Shown piece after piece: positions 7,762-15,886 of a stretch of 64,000 nt of DNA. The DNA lies in assembly GCA_964633975.1 (NCBI GenBank), contig CAZWKX010000006.1, positions 1 through 64,000 of the forward strand, read 5' to 3'. The DNA comes from CAZWKX01 sp964633975 (GTDB lineage Bacteria; Actinomycetota; Acidimicrobiia; Spongiisociales; UBA11373). Position 1 is the first letter of the stretch; each line of letters opens with the position of its first letter. The notes below the pieces were generated by a model. It ran no database searches. It saw nothing but the letters and a program-made list of their open reading frames with translations, and was not told where the DNA came from. The translations under genes and the position numbers were made by a program.

Positions 7762-8522
7762 CACGGTCCCCGGACCGGAATCCCGGACGCGGCCATGACG
7801 CGTTTCACCTCGGAGATCTCCACCTGGCGCCGGTGGAAGATCGACGCGGCGAGCACGGCCTCGGCGCCGCCGACGATGGCGGCTTCCGCACAGTGCGTGG
7901 CGTTCCCCGCTCCTCCCGAGGCGATGACCGGAACCTCGACGGCATCGCCGACGGCACGCAGGAGATCTAGGTCGTAGCCGGCCTGGGTGCCGTCTCCGTC
8001 CATGGAGGTGAGCAGGATCTCACCGGCTCCGAGATCGACCCCACGCCGGATCCATTCGAGTGCGTCGACTCCGGTCGGAGTGCGGCCGCCGTCGATGACG
8101 ACTTGCCACGACCCTTCTGCAACCCGTCTGGCGTCGACGGCGAGCACAACGCACTGGCTCCCGAATGCTTCGGCACAGCGGCTGATCAGGCCGGGGTCTC
8201 GCACCGCGGCACTGTTCACGGAAACCTTGTCGGCGCCGGCGCGCAAGGCGGCGCGCATGTCGTCGACGGAGCGGATGCCACCGCCGACGGTGAGCGGGAT
8301 GAACACCTCCGAGGCGGTTCGTCGCACCACGTCGAGCATGGTGGCCCGACCGTCGGATGTGGCGGTGATGTCGAGGAAGACGATCTCGTCTGCTCCCTCG
8401 GCCGAGTAGCGGGCGGCCAGCTCCACCGGGTCGCCTTCATCGGTGAGGCCGACGAAGTTGACACCTTTGACGACACGGCCGTTTGTGACGTCGAGGCAGG
8501 GAATGACGCGTTTACGCAGCAC
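7761..8522 (-). CDS. hisF: Imidazole glycerol phosphate synthase, cyclase subunit
   Basis: A 253-residue (beta/alpha)8 enzyme with the catalytic aspartates in PCLDV (Asp11) and VVLAVDARR (about 130), and the phosphate sites GGGI and ASGGAGN. It uses ammonia from HisH to close the imidazole ring and release AICAR. GTG 8522 is chosen because GAGGAGG lies upstream and the family begins with (M)LRKRVIPCLD. It overlaps the hisH coding end by 11 bp. A longer reading frame upstream has no family support. Confidence 0.95.
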   Translation of the reverse strand: MLRKRVIPCLDVTNGRVVKGVNFVGLTDEGDPVELAARYSAEGADEIVFLDITATSDGRATMLDVVRRTASEVFIPLTVGGGIRSVDDMRAALRAGADKVSVNSAAVRDPGLISRCAEAFGSQCVVLAVDARRVAEGSWQVVIDGGRTPTGVDALEWIRRGVDLGAGEILLTSMDGDGTQAGYDLDLLRAVGDAVEVPVIASGGAGNATHCAEAAIVGGAEAVLAASIFHRRQVEISEVKRVMAASGIPVRGP

Positions 8523-9129
8523 GCGCCGCCTCCTCACACTCGGCGACGAAGTTGGCCAGGAGTCGCAGGCCGGCAGTGCCGCTGCGCTCGGGGTGGAACT
8601 GCACTCCGACCCGACGTCCGGAGCGGGCCGCCGCCACGAAGGGACGCCCGTGGTCGCAGACCGCCACAACGGTTTCGGTCGAGCTCGGAACCGGTGCGTA
8701 CGAGTGAACGAAGTAGAAGACCTCACCGCTGGGTATGCCCTGGAAGAGAGGGTCGGGGCGCAGTACGACGATGTCGTTCCAGCCGATGTGGGGCAGGCTC
8801 GGCGCGCCCGTGAGCCGTTGCACCCGGCCTGCGATCAGCCCCAGACCGGGTGCAGAGTTCTCGTCGCTGCCGTCGAAGAGGAGCTGCAGACCTACACAGA
8901 TGCCCAGAAGCGGCACTTGTGCCGCGCCGAGTGGCTCCCCGAAGCCCGCGTCGGTGAGACGTTCGAAAGCGGCTGCGGCGCTGCCGACACCGGGCAGCAC
9001 GATGCCGTCGGCCCCGGCCAAGGCGCCGGGGGTCTCGATCACGACCGCTTCGGCCCCCGCTCGTTGCAGCCCTTCGGCTATCGAGACCAGGTTGCCGGCC
9101 CCGTGGTCGACGACGGCGATACGGGTCAC
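8512..9129 (-). CDS. hisH: Imidazole glycerol phosphate synthase, glutamine amidotransferase subunit
   Basis: A 205-residue class I amidotransferase with nucleophile Cys78 in GICVGLQLLF and the His179/Glu181 dyad in QFHPERSG. The oxyanion PGVGS strand is near 46-50. It hydrolyses glutamine and channels ammonia to HisF, which is encoded directly downstream. The GTG start overlaps the hisB stop by 4 bp. Confidence 0.95.
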   Translation of the reverse strand: MTRIAVVDHGAGNLVSIAEGLQRAGAEAVVIETPGALAGADGIVLPGVGSAAAAFERLTDAGFGEPLGAAQVPLLGICVGLQLLFDGSDENSAPGLGLIAGRVQRLTGAPSLPHIGWNDIVVLRPDPLFQGIPSGEVFYFVHSYAPVPSSTETVVAVCDHGRPFVAAARSGRRVGVQFHPERSGTAGLRLLANFVAECEEAARAA

Positions 9130-9710
9130 GTGGCGTCCTTCGTCGATGGGATGCCGAGACGGCGCTCATCCGGTGCCACTGCGGCGCGAACGGCGCGGCC
9201 TAGGGCCTTGAAGGCTGCTTCGGCGGTGTGATGGTCGTTGGCCCCCGATGCGGACAGGTGCACGGTGAAGCCGGCGGTGCGGGCCAGTGATTCGACCGCG
9301 TGGGACACGTTCTGGGTCGAGAGCGCCCCCAGACGCTCGCCGCGGAAAGTGATGTCGACTGCGGCGTACGGCCTACCCCCGGCGTCGATCGCGGCGGTGG
9401 CCAAAGCGTCGTCCATGGGGACCGAGGCGTCTCCGAAGCGCGTGATACCGGCGCGGTCCCCTAGGGCCTCGGCGATGGCACCGCCCAGGACGAGAGAGGT
9501 GTCTTCCACGGTGTGGTGGTCGTCGACGTCGAGATCGCCGCGCGTGCGCACCTCCATGTCGATGAGGGAGTGGCAGGCGAACGTGGTGAGCAGGTGATCG
9601 AAGAAGCCGACTCCGGTGTCGACCTTGGCTTCTCCCGAACCGTCGAGGTTCAGGGTAACGCTGACTTCGGTCTCGGCTGTGGTCCTCTGCAGGCGCGCCG
9701 ATCGGGTCAT
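9126..9710 (-). CDS. hisB: Imidazoleglycerol-phosphate dehydratase
   Basis: A 194-residue monofunctional HisB. The two metal-binding repeats DDHHTVED and NDHHTAEA and the FFDHLL motif are present. It dehydrates IGP to imidazole acetol phosphate. There is no fused HAD phosphatase domain, so a separate histidinol-phosphatase is needed. None is in the window. ATG 9710 overlaps the hisC stop by 4 bp. Confidence 0.95.
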   Translation of the reverse strand: MTRSARLQRTTAETEVSVTLNLDGSGEAKVDTGVGFFDHLLTTFACHSLIDMEVRTRGDLDVDDHHTVEDTSLVLGGAIAEALGDRAGITRFGDASVPMDDALATAAIDAGGRPYAAVDITFRGERLGALSTQNVSHAVESLARTAGFTVHLSASGANDHHTAEAAFKALGRAVRAAVAPDERRLGIPSTKDAT

Positions 9711-10777
9711 GGCAGATTCACCTCCAGGGCGGCGAAGAGCCGCTCTTGCTCTTCGGGTGTGCGTACGGTGAAACGCAGGTGGTCGGCCAGGGGGCCGTCG
9801 GAAGGGAAGGGACGGACCACGATCCCTGCGGCGGCGAGCCGGACGGCGATGTCGGGGGCCTGAGGGCCCACCCGGCAGAGCACGAAGTTGGTGGCCGATG
9901 GGTACGGGGTGAGGCCGACGGCGTTGAGGCCGGCAGCGAGCCGATCTCGTCCTGCCACGATACGGGCCACATTGTCCTCCATCCACTCGGGGTCGCGGAG
10001 GGCGCGCAGCGCCAAAGCGGCCGAGATCGTGGACACGCTGGCCGGCGGCCGCAGGGTCTCGAGGATGTCGGCAAGCTGCGGGGGGGCCAGGGCGTAGCCG
10101 ACCCGGATGCCGGCCAGCCCGTAGGCCTTGGACAGAGTGCCCAGGACGATGACGTTGTCGCGATTTCTCATCAACTCGCCGCGGCTCTCGCCGGCGAACT
10201 CTGCGTAGGCGGCGTCGACTACTGCGACGCCGCCGGCCGCGCCGAGGATGGCGTGGACGATTTCCGGCCCGAGCCGATCACCCGTCGGGTTGTGGGGCTC
10301 GCACAGCCAGGTGAGGGCGGCGCCGGCACAGGCGTCGAGGAACGGCCCGGTGGGGAAGCCGCCGACGGGAAGCACCGGGCCTCGCTCCTCTCGAGGGATC
10401 TCGATGAGCTCTGCGTGGTGCTGGAGCGAGGCGATGCGGTGGAGGCCATAGCTGGGGGAGTCGCAGACGGCGATCTTGCCGGGTCCGAGGAAGGCGTGGG
10501 CGCAGAGACGGATGAGCTCGTCGCCTCCGGCGGCCACGACGACGGATTCAGGAGCCACCCCGTGGATCATGCCCAGAGTGCGGCGCAGCTCGGCATAGTC
10601 GACCTCGGGGTACTCGTTGAGCTCGGTGGCGGCTCGCGCCGCCTCGGCCCTGACCCACGAGGGCAAGAACGGAGAGGTGTTCTGGTCGAAGCGGATGACC
10701 AAGCGAGGATCCAGTCCGGCGCGCGCCGCGACGGCCGCCGTCGTCGGCTGCCATCGGTAGCGAGGTGGCGCCGTCAT
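9707..10777 (-). CDS. hisC: Histidinol-phosphate aminotransferase
   Basis: A 356-residue fold type I PLP enzyme. The PLP lysine lies in TLSKAYGLAGIRVGY, the substrate loop is PHNPTG, and the C-terminal arginine lies in LRFTVRTPEEQ. It transaminates imidazole acetol phosphate with glutamate. Its place between hisD and hisB fixes the assignment against other class II aminotransferases. ATG 10777 overlaps the hisD stop by 4 bp. Confidence 0.94.
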   Translation of the reverse strand: MTAPPRYRWQPTTAAVAARAGLDPRLVIRFDQNTSPFLPSWVRAEAARAATELNEYPEVDYAELRRTLGMIHGVAPESVVVAAGGDELIRLCAHAFLGPGKIAVCDSPSYGLHRIASLQHHAELIEIPREERGPVLPVGGFPTGPFLDACAGAALTWLCEPHNPTGDRLGPEIVHAILGAAGGVAVVDAAYAEFAGESRGELMRNRDNVIVLGTLSKAYGLAGIRVGYALAPPQLADILETLRPPASVSTISAALALRALRDPEWMEDNVARIVAGRDRLAAGLNAVGLTPYPSATNFVLCRVGPQAPDIAVRLAAAGIVVRPFPSDGPLADHLRFTVRTPEEQERLFAALEVNLP

Positions 10778-12075
10778 TCCCCTGCTCCTTCACCATCAAA
10801 ACGCACTTCGACCGCCGCCAGGTGGGCGTCGAGGCCCTCCGCGGTGGCGATCTGTTGCACCACGGGGCGCAGGGCGGCGAGCCCTTCACGGGTCAGGCGC
10901 TGCACTTGGCGCCAGGAGCCGAAGTCCTCGACCGATAGAGGCCCCGTCGAGCAGGCAAGACCGCCGGTGGGGAGCACGTGGTTAGCCCCACTGGCGTAGT
11001 CGCCCACGGGCTCGGGCGCCCAGGCTCCGACGAAGACCGAACCTGCCGAGGTGACCCGCTCCACTGCGGCCTCGGGGTCGGCGAGGTGGATGGTCAGGTG
11101 CTCGGGTGCGTAGGCATCGGCGAAAGCGAGGGCTTCCTCCAGATCGTGGGCGACCGCAACCAGGCCATGCCCGGCTAGGGCTTGCTCCACGACCTCTCTG
11201 CGGCTCAGTTGCTGCAGCTGGCGCATGGCCTCGGCCACCACCCGGTCGGCGACGGCGGAATCGGCGGTGACGAGAAGCACCTGAGAGTCGGGCCCATGCT
11301 CCGCCTGGGCGAGCAGATCGGCGGCGACGAAGACGGGATCGGCGGATGCATCGGCGAGCACCAGGGCCTCGCTGGGCCCGGCCGGCATGTCAATGGCGCA
11401 GCTCCCGGCGACGGCCAGCTTGGCAGCGGTGACCCAGGCGTTGCCCGGCCCGACGATCTTGTCGACCGGCTCAACGGTCTCGGTGCCGTAGGCGAGGGCG
11501 CCGATGGCCTGGGCACCTCCCATGGCATAGACCTCTTTGATGCCGAGCAGCGCGGCGGCTGCAAGCGTCACGTCGGCAACCGCGCCGTTCGGACGCGCCG
11601 GTGTGGCAACGGCAATGGAGCGGACGCCGGCGACTTGGGCCGGGACAACGGTCATGATCAGCGTCGACGGCAGCGGCGCCGTCCCTCCGGGCACGTAGCA
11701 GCCCACCCGGCGCAGCGGAGTCCAGCACCTGGACACTCGAACCCCGGGCCGAACCTCAACCGTGCAGTCGTTGGGGCGCTGGTCTCGGCACACTGCGGCC
11801 ACGTTGTACGCGGCGTCGCGCAGGGCGGCGACCAGCGCGGAGTCGACACGGTCGGCGCACGCGGCGATCTCTGCCGTGGGGAGGCGTGCGGTTCCGTTTC
11901 GTCCGCCCCCGTAGTTGCGGCCGGCCTCGGCCAGGGCGATGTCGCCGCGGCGGCGGACGTCTTCGACGATGGCTGCGGCGTGGCCCAGAACGTCGTTGTT
12001 GGGGACGGCGGATCGGCTGAGCAGGGCGCGTCGCTCTGCAGCGCTCAAGGAGGCGAGATCGAGTCGGCGGATCAT
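10774..12075 (-). CDS. hisD: Histidinol dehydrogenase
   Basis: A 433-residue zinc enzyme that oxidises histidinol twice to histidine. It shows the NAD and zinc-site landmarks GGTAPLPSTLIMTV, GPGNAWVTAAK, MPAGPSE, AEHGPDSQ and the late YAPEHL and GDYASGANHVLPT. Length is normal. ATG 12075 overlaps the hisG stop by 4 bp. Confidence 0.96.
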   Translation of the reverse strand: MIRRLDLASLSAAERRALLSRSAVPNNDVLGHAAAIVEDVRRRGDIALAEAGRNYGGGRNGTARLPTAEIAACADRVDSALVAALRDAAYNVAAVCRDQRPNDCTVEVRPGVRVSRCWTPLRRVGCYVPGGTAPLPSTLIMTVVPAQVAGVRSIAVATPARPNGAVADVTLAAAALLGIKEVYAMGGAQAIGALAYGTETVEPVDKIVGPGNAWVTAAKLAVAGSCAIDMPAGPSEALVLADASADPVFVAADLLAQAEHGPDSQVLLVTADSAVADRVVAEAMRQLQQLSRREVVEQALAGHGLVAVAHDLEEALAFADAYAPEHLTIHLADPEAAVERVTSAGSVFVGAWAPEPVGDYASGANHVLPTGGLACSTGPLSVEDFGSWRQVQRLTREGLAALRPVVQQIATAEGLDAHLAAVEVRFDGEGAGE

Positions 12076-12917
12076 ACGATCAGTTGTTCGATGGGGAGGA
12101 CGAGGATGCCGGTGGCTCCGGCATCCTCGAGTTCGGGTAGGACGTGCCAGAGTTCGTCGGCGTTGATGACGGAGTGAATGGCAACCCGCGTGTCGTCGGC
12201 CAGCGGCATGATGCTTGGTGAGGCGAGCCCCGGGATGAGTGTCTTGATCGTCGGGACGGCTTCGGCCGGGGCGTTCATCAGCAGGTAGCGCTTGGCCCGG
12301 CCGGCAACGACTGCACGCAACATGGTGGCCACCTGGCCGACGGCGCCGTTGCCTCCCGGGGGACCAATGAGCACCGCCTGCGATTCGAGCAGTGTGGCCA
12401 GTGGTCGAAGGCCGTTCACCAGCAGGGTGCTGCCCGAGGAGACGAGGTCGACGACGGCCTCGGCGAGTCCCAGCTTGGGCGCGACCTCAACGCTCCCGCG
12501 CAGCGGCACGATCGTCACGCTGAGCCCGCGTTCTTCGAGCAGCCGGCTTGTGAGCAGGGGGTGGGCGGTAGCGACGCGAGAGCCATCGAGGTCCTCGAGC
12601 TTCTCGGCTTCGGAGTCTTTGGGCACGGCGGCCGCCAGCCGGCACCGGCCGAAGCCGAGTTCGGCGACGATCTCGAGATCGGCCCCCGCCTCTTTCAGCA
12701 AGTCGAGCCCGACGATGCCGGCGCCGGCGACACCGTCGGCAACCATTTCGACGATGTCTTCGGTGCGGACGAGCAGCAGATCAACGGGGACGTTCAGGGC
12801 CGGAGCCGTCAGGGTGCGCTCTGTGATCTCGAAGATGAGACCGGCGTCGTGCAACAGATCGACGCTCGGCTGCATGAGGCGGCCCTTGTTGGGCACGGCG
12901 AGCTGAAGGCGTCTCAT
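12072..12917 (-). CDS. hisG: ATP phosphoribosyltransferase, long form with regulatory domain
   Basis: A 281-residue HisG with two catalytic lobes (AVPNKGRL at the start; the SGSTL PRPP loop) and a C-terminal ACT-like regulatory domain (~210-281, KTLIPGLASPSIMPL). The long form is a hexamer inhibited by histidine and needs no HisZ, in line with the absence of hisZ here. It catalyses the committed step. ATG 12917 overlaps the stop of the TrpR-like gene by 4 bp. Confidence 0.96.
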   Translation of the reverse strand: MRRLQLAVPNKGRLMQPSVDLLHDAGLIFEITERTLTAPALNVPVDLLLVRTEDIVEMVADGVAGAGIVGLDLLKEAGADLEIVAELGFGRCRLAAAVPKDSEAEKLEDLDGSRVATAHPLLTSRLLEERGLSVTIVPLRGSVEVAPKLGLAEAVVDLVSSGSTLLVNGLRPLATLLESQAVLIGPPGGNGAVGQVATMLRAVVAGRAKRYLLMNAPAEAVPTIKTLIPGLASPSIMPLADDTRVAIHSVINADELWHVLPELEDAGATGILVLPIEQLIV

Positions 12918-13222
12918 TCGCCCTCTCCGGCGAGTCCGAGCCGATTGAGAGCGAGGCGATAGCCGCCCCTGCCGTGCTGGAGCCACTGGTTTATGCGGGT
13001 CACCGTTGCCGTGGAGACGCCGGTCTCCTCGGCGATGGGGCGGTAGTGCTCGCCCTGCTCCAGCAGGCGAACTACGAGCCAGCGGCGTGCCATCTCCTCC
13101 AGCTCGCGCAGCGTGCACAGGTCGCGGAAGAAACGCTCGGCCTCGGGTACCGAGTCGAGCGTGAGGATGGCCTCGAACAGCGCGGTGGTGTCTCGGCTCG
13201 TCCAGTCCTCTTGAGTCGTCAT
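12914..13222 (-). CDS. hisR: YerC/YecD-type TrpR-family regulator, probable histidine-operon repressor
   Basis: A 102-residue helical protein of the YerC/YecD branch of the TrpR superfamily, with RDLCTLRELEEMARRW followed by the helix-turn-helix YRPIAEETGVSTATVTRINQWL. It is the first gene of the his operon, joined to hisG by ATGA. TrpR-family proteins called HisR are proposed to repress his genes in other bacteria. That role is inferred here from position and from the palindrome at 13240-13265. GGAGGT precedes ATG 13222 by 7 nt. A histidine-sensing pocket cannot be confirmed from sequence. Confidence 0.85.
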   Translation of the reverse strand: MTTQEDWTSRDTTALFEAILTLDSVPEAERFFRDLCTLRELEEMARRWLVVRLLEQGEHYRPIAEETGVSTATVTRINQWLQHGRGGYRLALNRLGLAGEGE

Positions 13223-13239
13223 GCGGCGACCTCCAAACT

Positions 13240-13265
13240 GTTGTATCGTGCTAGCGTGCTACAAC
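13240..13265. promoter_or_regulatory. Palindromic operator between hisR and hisA
   Basis: GTTGTA-N14-TACAAC with an inner GCTAGC palindrome; 18 of 26 positions are symmetric. It lies ~18 bp upstream of hisR and ~50 bp upstream of hisA, so one bound dimer could control both transcripts. Its size and its TGC/GCA-rich core suit a TrpR-like helix-turn-helix dimer. Confidence 0.6.
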
Positions 13266-13314
13266 ATTCAGACATGATACAGCGTGTTTTGAAAGAGGCA
13301 ATTCAGGAGGCACC

Positions 13315-14031
13315 GTGCAGGTGATTCCGGCGGTCGATGTGCTGGGCGGAGCCGTGGTGCGGCTTCGCCGGGGTGAGTACGGCGCGGTGACCAGATTCGC
13401 CGACGATCCCGTGGCGGTGGCCCAGGAGTACATGTTGGGTGGGGCCGGCCTCGTGCACGTGGTCGACTTGGAGGCGGCGCGGCGAGGCCGGGGCGCCTCG
13501 CAGCTCTGGCGGCGGCTCGGGGAGGCCGGGGTGGCCTACCAGGCGGGGGGAGGCATACGGACTGCCCGTGATGCCGAGGACGCGATCGCCGCAGGGGCGG
13601 CGCGCGTAGTGGCCGGCACGACGGCGGTATGGGAGCCGGAGCGGCTGGCCGAGATGGCCGATGCCATCGGGGGCGGGCGTCTGGTGGCCGCCGTCGACGT
13701 GCGTTCAGGGCGAGCGCGCGGGGCCGGATGGACCGACGAGGGACGCCCGGCCGAAGAGGTCGTCGGGCGGGCGATTGATGCCGGGGCGGGCAGGATCATG
13801 GCAACTTCGGTACAACGGGACGGGACCCTCGACGGCCCTGATGTCGGACTGCTCGAATCGGTCATGGCCGTGGCCCGAGGGGTTCCAGTGATCGCCTCGG
13901 GTGGCGTCGGCAGCCTGGCCGACGTGGTCACACTCGCCCGCACCGGCTGCGAGGCCGTCGTGGTGGGAAGGGCACTGCTCGAAGGGCGTTTCTCACTTGA
14001 GGAGGCGGTCGCCGCCGCTCAGGGGCGATAG
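13315..14031 (+). CDS. hisA: Phosphoribosylformimino-5-aminoimidazole carboxamide ribotide isomerase
   Basis: A 238-residue (beta/alpha)8 isomerase, homologous to HisF. The catalytic aspartates are in IPAVDVLGG (Asp8) and AAVDVRSG (~127). The phosphate sites AGGGIRT and ASGGVGS are intact. GTG 13315 follows CAGGAGG. It is transcribed away from the remaining his genes, unlike the usual arrangement in which hisA sits between hisH and hisF. Confidence 0.94.
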   Translation: MQVIPAVDVLGGAVVRLRRGEYGAVTRFADDPVAVAQEYMLGGAGLVHVVDLEAARRGRGASQLWRRLGEAGVAYQAGGGIRTARDAEDAIAAGAARVVAGTTAVWEPERLAEMADAIGGGRLVAAVDVRSGRARGAGWTDEGRPAEEVVGRAIDAGAGRIMATSVQRDGTLDGPDVGLLESVMAVARGVPVIASGGVGSLADVVTLARTGCEAVVVGRALLEGRFSLEEAVAAAQGR

Positions 14032-14128
14032 CGGCACAGACGCGGAGCCCGGAGCAGCATGCCGGTGAGATCGGTCGAGGAGGCTTTCGGCCCCGGCCGC
14101 AAGAGAGCGAGACCCGGCGGGGCGTGGT

Positions 14129-15787
14129 CTAGTGGGCGGAAGCGGTCCGGAGCGAGGGCAGCTCGATGTGTTCCAGCACCGGCACCGGGAGCACGGGAAG
14201 CGCGAGCCGGCCGGTCACGTCGAGTGGGCGAACCGAGCCGGTCATCAGCCACTGCCAGACAAGGTGTGCTTCCTCGGCATCCGCCATTGAGGCAGGGACC
14301 TCGGGGAGCGCCTCGTCGCTTCCTGAGGATGCAATGACGAGAGGCGGGGACGAGCCCGGTCTCCAGGCGCCGGCGAGCCGGCCGGCCTCCACGATGGCGC
14401 CGCCGTCCTGGTTCTCCGCTCGGATGGTGCCCGCTTCGTTGAGGGCGCGCCAGGTGCGGCGATGCTCCAAGGCGCGTCCAAGTGCCGCGTGGCGATCGCG
14501 TACCCAGGCCGCCTCCTCGAACCGACACTCTGCGGCCAGCTGCTCGATCCTGACGACGAGGCGATCGAGGAGGATGGAGGGGTCCCGCTCGACACCGGCG
14601 ATCAGCCGATCCACGACCTTCCGGTACTGAGGCTCGGAGAGGGTGCCGTCGCAGGGACACAGAGCCACGCCGAGCTGGGCGAAGGTGCATCGAGCGTCGC
14701 GAGATCCCGGTGCGCCCGTGCAACGGCGCAGCGGCAGGGCATCCCAGATCGCCTCGACCACCAGCCGGGCGCCATGTCGGCCGCGGAACGGACCAAGGTA
14801 CAGAAGGGCCTCGGGCCGCGGCGAGCGAGCCAGGGCGAGCCGGGGGAAGGGCTCTTTGGTCAGCCGGACCCAGTGCGGGGAGCGGGACGGCTTGGAGCGC
14901 CGATTGTGCCTGGGACGATGGGCGTTGATGAGGCGGATCTCGGTGACGGCGGCCTCCAGCTCGGTCTCACAGACGCGGTGTTCGATGGTGTCGAGTTCCC
15001 GAAGCATCTGGGCCACGGTGCGGCGGGTGTCGCCGTAGAAGTAGGAGCGGACCCGGCTGCGGAGGCTCTTGGCCTTCCCCACGTAGAAGACCTCGCCGTT
15101 GCGGTCACGGAAGAGGTAGACGCCGGGTCGGCGGGGAAGCTTGTCGGCAAGCCGGATCTTCCCGTAGTGGGGCGTGCCCCGCGCCGTCGGGAGCGCAAGG
15201 AGGTCCTCGAGGTGGGTGACGCCGAGGGTTCCGGCACGTTCCAGGAGGCCCCAGAGGACGTGGGCTGTGGCCTTGGCGTCGTCGAGAGCGCGATGGCTGG
15301 GCTGCACCGGCGATCGGAAGTAGCCGGCAAGCGTGGACAGCTTCAGATTGCGGACTTCGGAGCGCAACAGGCGGCGGGCCAGAGCGACCGTGTCGATGGA
15401 TCGATTGGCCATTCGGCCGTAGCCGAGCCGCTCGGCTGCTGCGTTGAGGAACGAGAGGTCGAAGCGGACGTTGTGCCCCACCACGATCGCGTCGCCGACG
15501 AACTCGAGCAGGGAGGGAAACGCCTGTTCGATCGGGGGAGCCTCCACGACCATGGCGTGGGTGATGCCGGTCAGCACGCTGATGAACGGGGGGATCTCAT
15601 GTCCCGGGTTCACCATGGTGTGGAAACTGGACTCGAGGGTTCCTCCCCGGTAGCGCACGGCGCCGATCTCGGTGATTCCACAGTCGGTCGGAGATCCGCC
15701 GGTGGTCTCGATGTCGAGCACGCAGAAGGGCACCTCGAACAGCGGCGCCCCCATGTCTTCGAAGCAGCGCTGCAGGGCGAGGGTCAT
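14129..15787 (-). CDS. DnaQ-like exonuclease fused to a UvrC-type GIY-YIG nuclease domain, SOS-controlled
   Basis: A 552-residue protein. The first ~190 residues form a DEDD exonuclease (VLDIETTGG with Asp25 and Glu27; VVGHNVRFDLSFL; HRALDDAKAT). Residues ~215-300 are a GIY-YIG domain (PGVYLFRDRNGEVFYVGKAKSLRSRV) as in UvrC and Cho. The rest resembles the middle of UvrC, with a Cys-containing segment and a UvrB-interacting-like helical part (CRFEEAAWVRDRHAAL). There is no UvrC C-terminal endonuclease. It probably acts in excision repair. An exact LexA box lies 16-29 bp upstream of ATG 15787, and a TAGCGT -10 ends 6 nt before the start. Confidence 0.9.
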   Translation of the reverse strand: MTLALQRCFEDMGAPLFEVPFCVLDIETTGGSPTDCGITEIGAVRYRGGTLESSFHTMVNPGHEIPPFISVLTGITHAMVVEAPPIEQAFPSLLEFVGDAIVVGHNVRFDLSFLNAAAERLGYGRMANRSIDTVALARRLLRSEVRNLKLSTLAGYFRSPVQPSHRALDDAKATAHVLWGLLERAGTLGVTHLEDLLALPTARGTPHYGKIRLADKLPRRPGVYLFRDRNGEVFYVGKAKSLRSRVRSYFYGDTRRTVAQMLRELDTIEHRVCETELEAAVTEIRLINAHRPRHNRRSKPSRSPHWVRLTKEPFPRLALARSPRPEALLYLGPFRGRHGARLVVEAIWDALPLRRCTGAPGSRDARCTFAQLGVALCPCDGTLSEPQYRKVVDRLIAGVERDPSILLDRLVVRIEQLAAECRFEEAAWVRDRHAALGRALEHRRTWRALNEAGTIRAENQDGGAIVEAGRLAGAWRPGSSPPLVIASSGSDEALPEVPASMADAEEAHLVWQWLMTGSVRPLDVTGRLALPVLPVPVLEHIELPSLRTASAH

Positions 15788-15793
15788 GAGAAG

Positions 15794-15799
15794 ACGCTA
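15794..15799 (-). promoter_or_regulatory. -10 box of the SOS nuclease gene
   Basis: TAGCGT on the minus strand is followed by 6 nt and then ATG 15787, predicting a leaderless mRNA. The LexA box lies immediately upstream, in the -10/-35 spacer. Confidence 0.55.
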
Positions 15800-15802
15800 G
15801 AC

Positions 15803-15816
15803 CGAACATGCGTTCG
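15803..15816. promoter_or_regulatory. LexA (SOS) box
   Basis: CGAACATGCGTTCG fits the Gram-positive/actinobacterial LexA consensus CGAACRNRYGTTCG at every position and is a perfect palindrome. It overlaps the expected promoter spacer of the DnaQ/GIY-YIG gene. Confidence 0.85.
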
Positions 15817-15886
15817 ATGTCAACGAAGCCGGCTCTGCAGGGCCGATGTCGGGTCCGGATTCTGGGGCCGGGCCGGCGCCGGGGTA

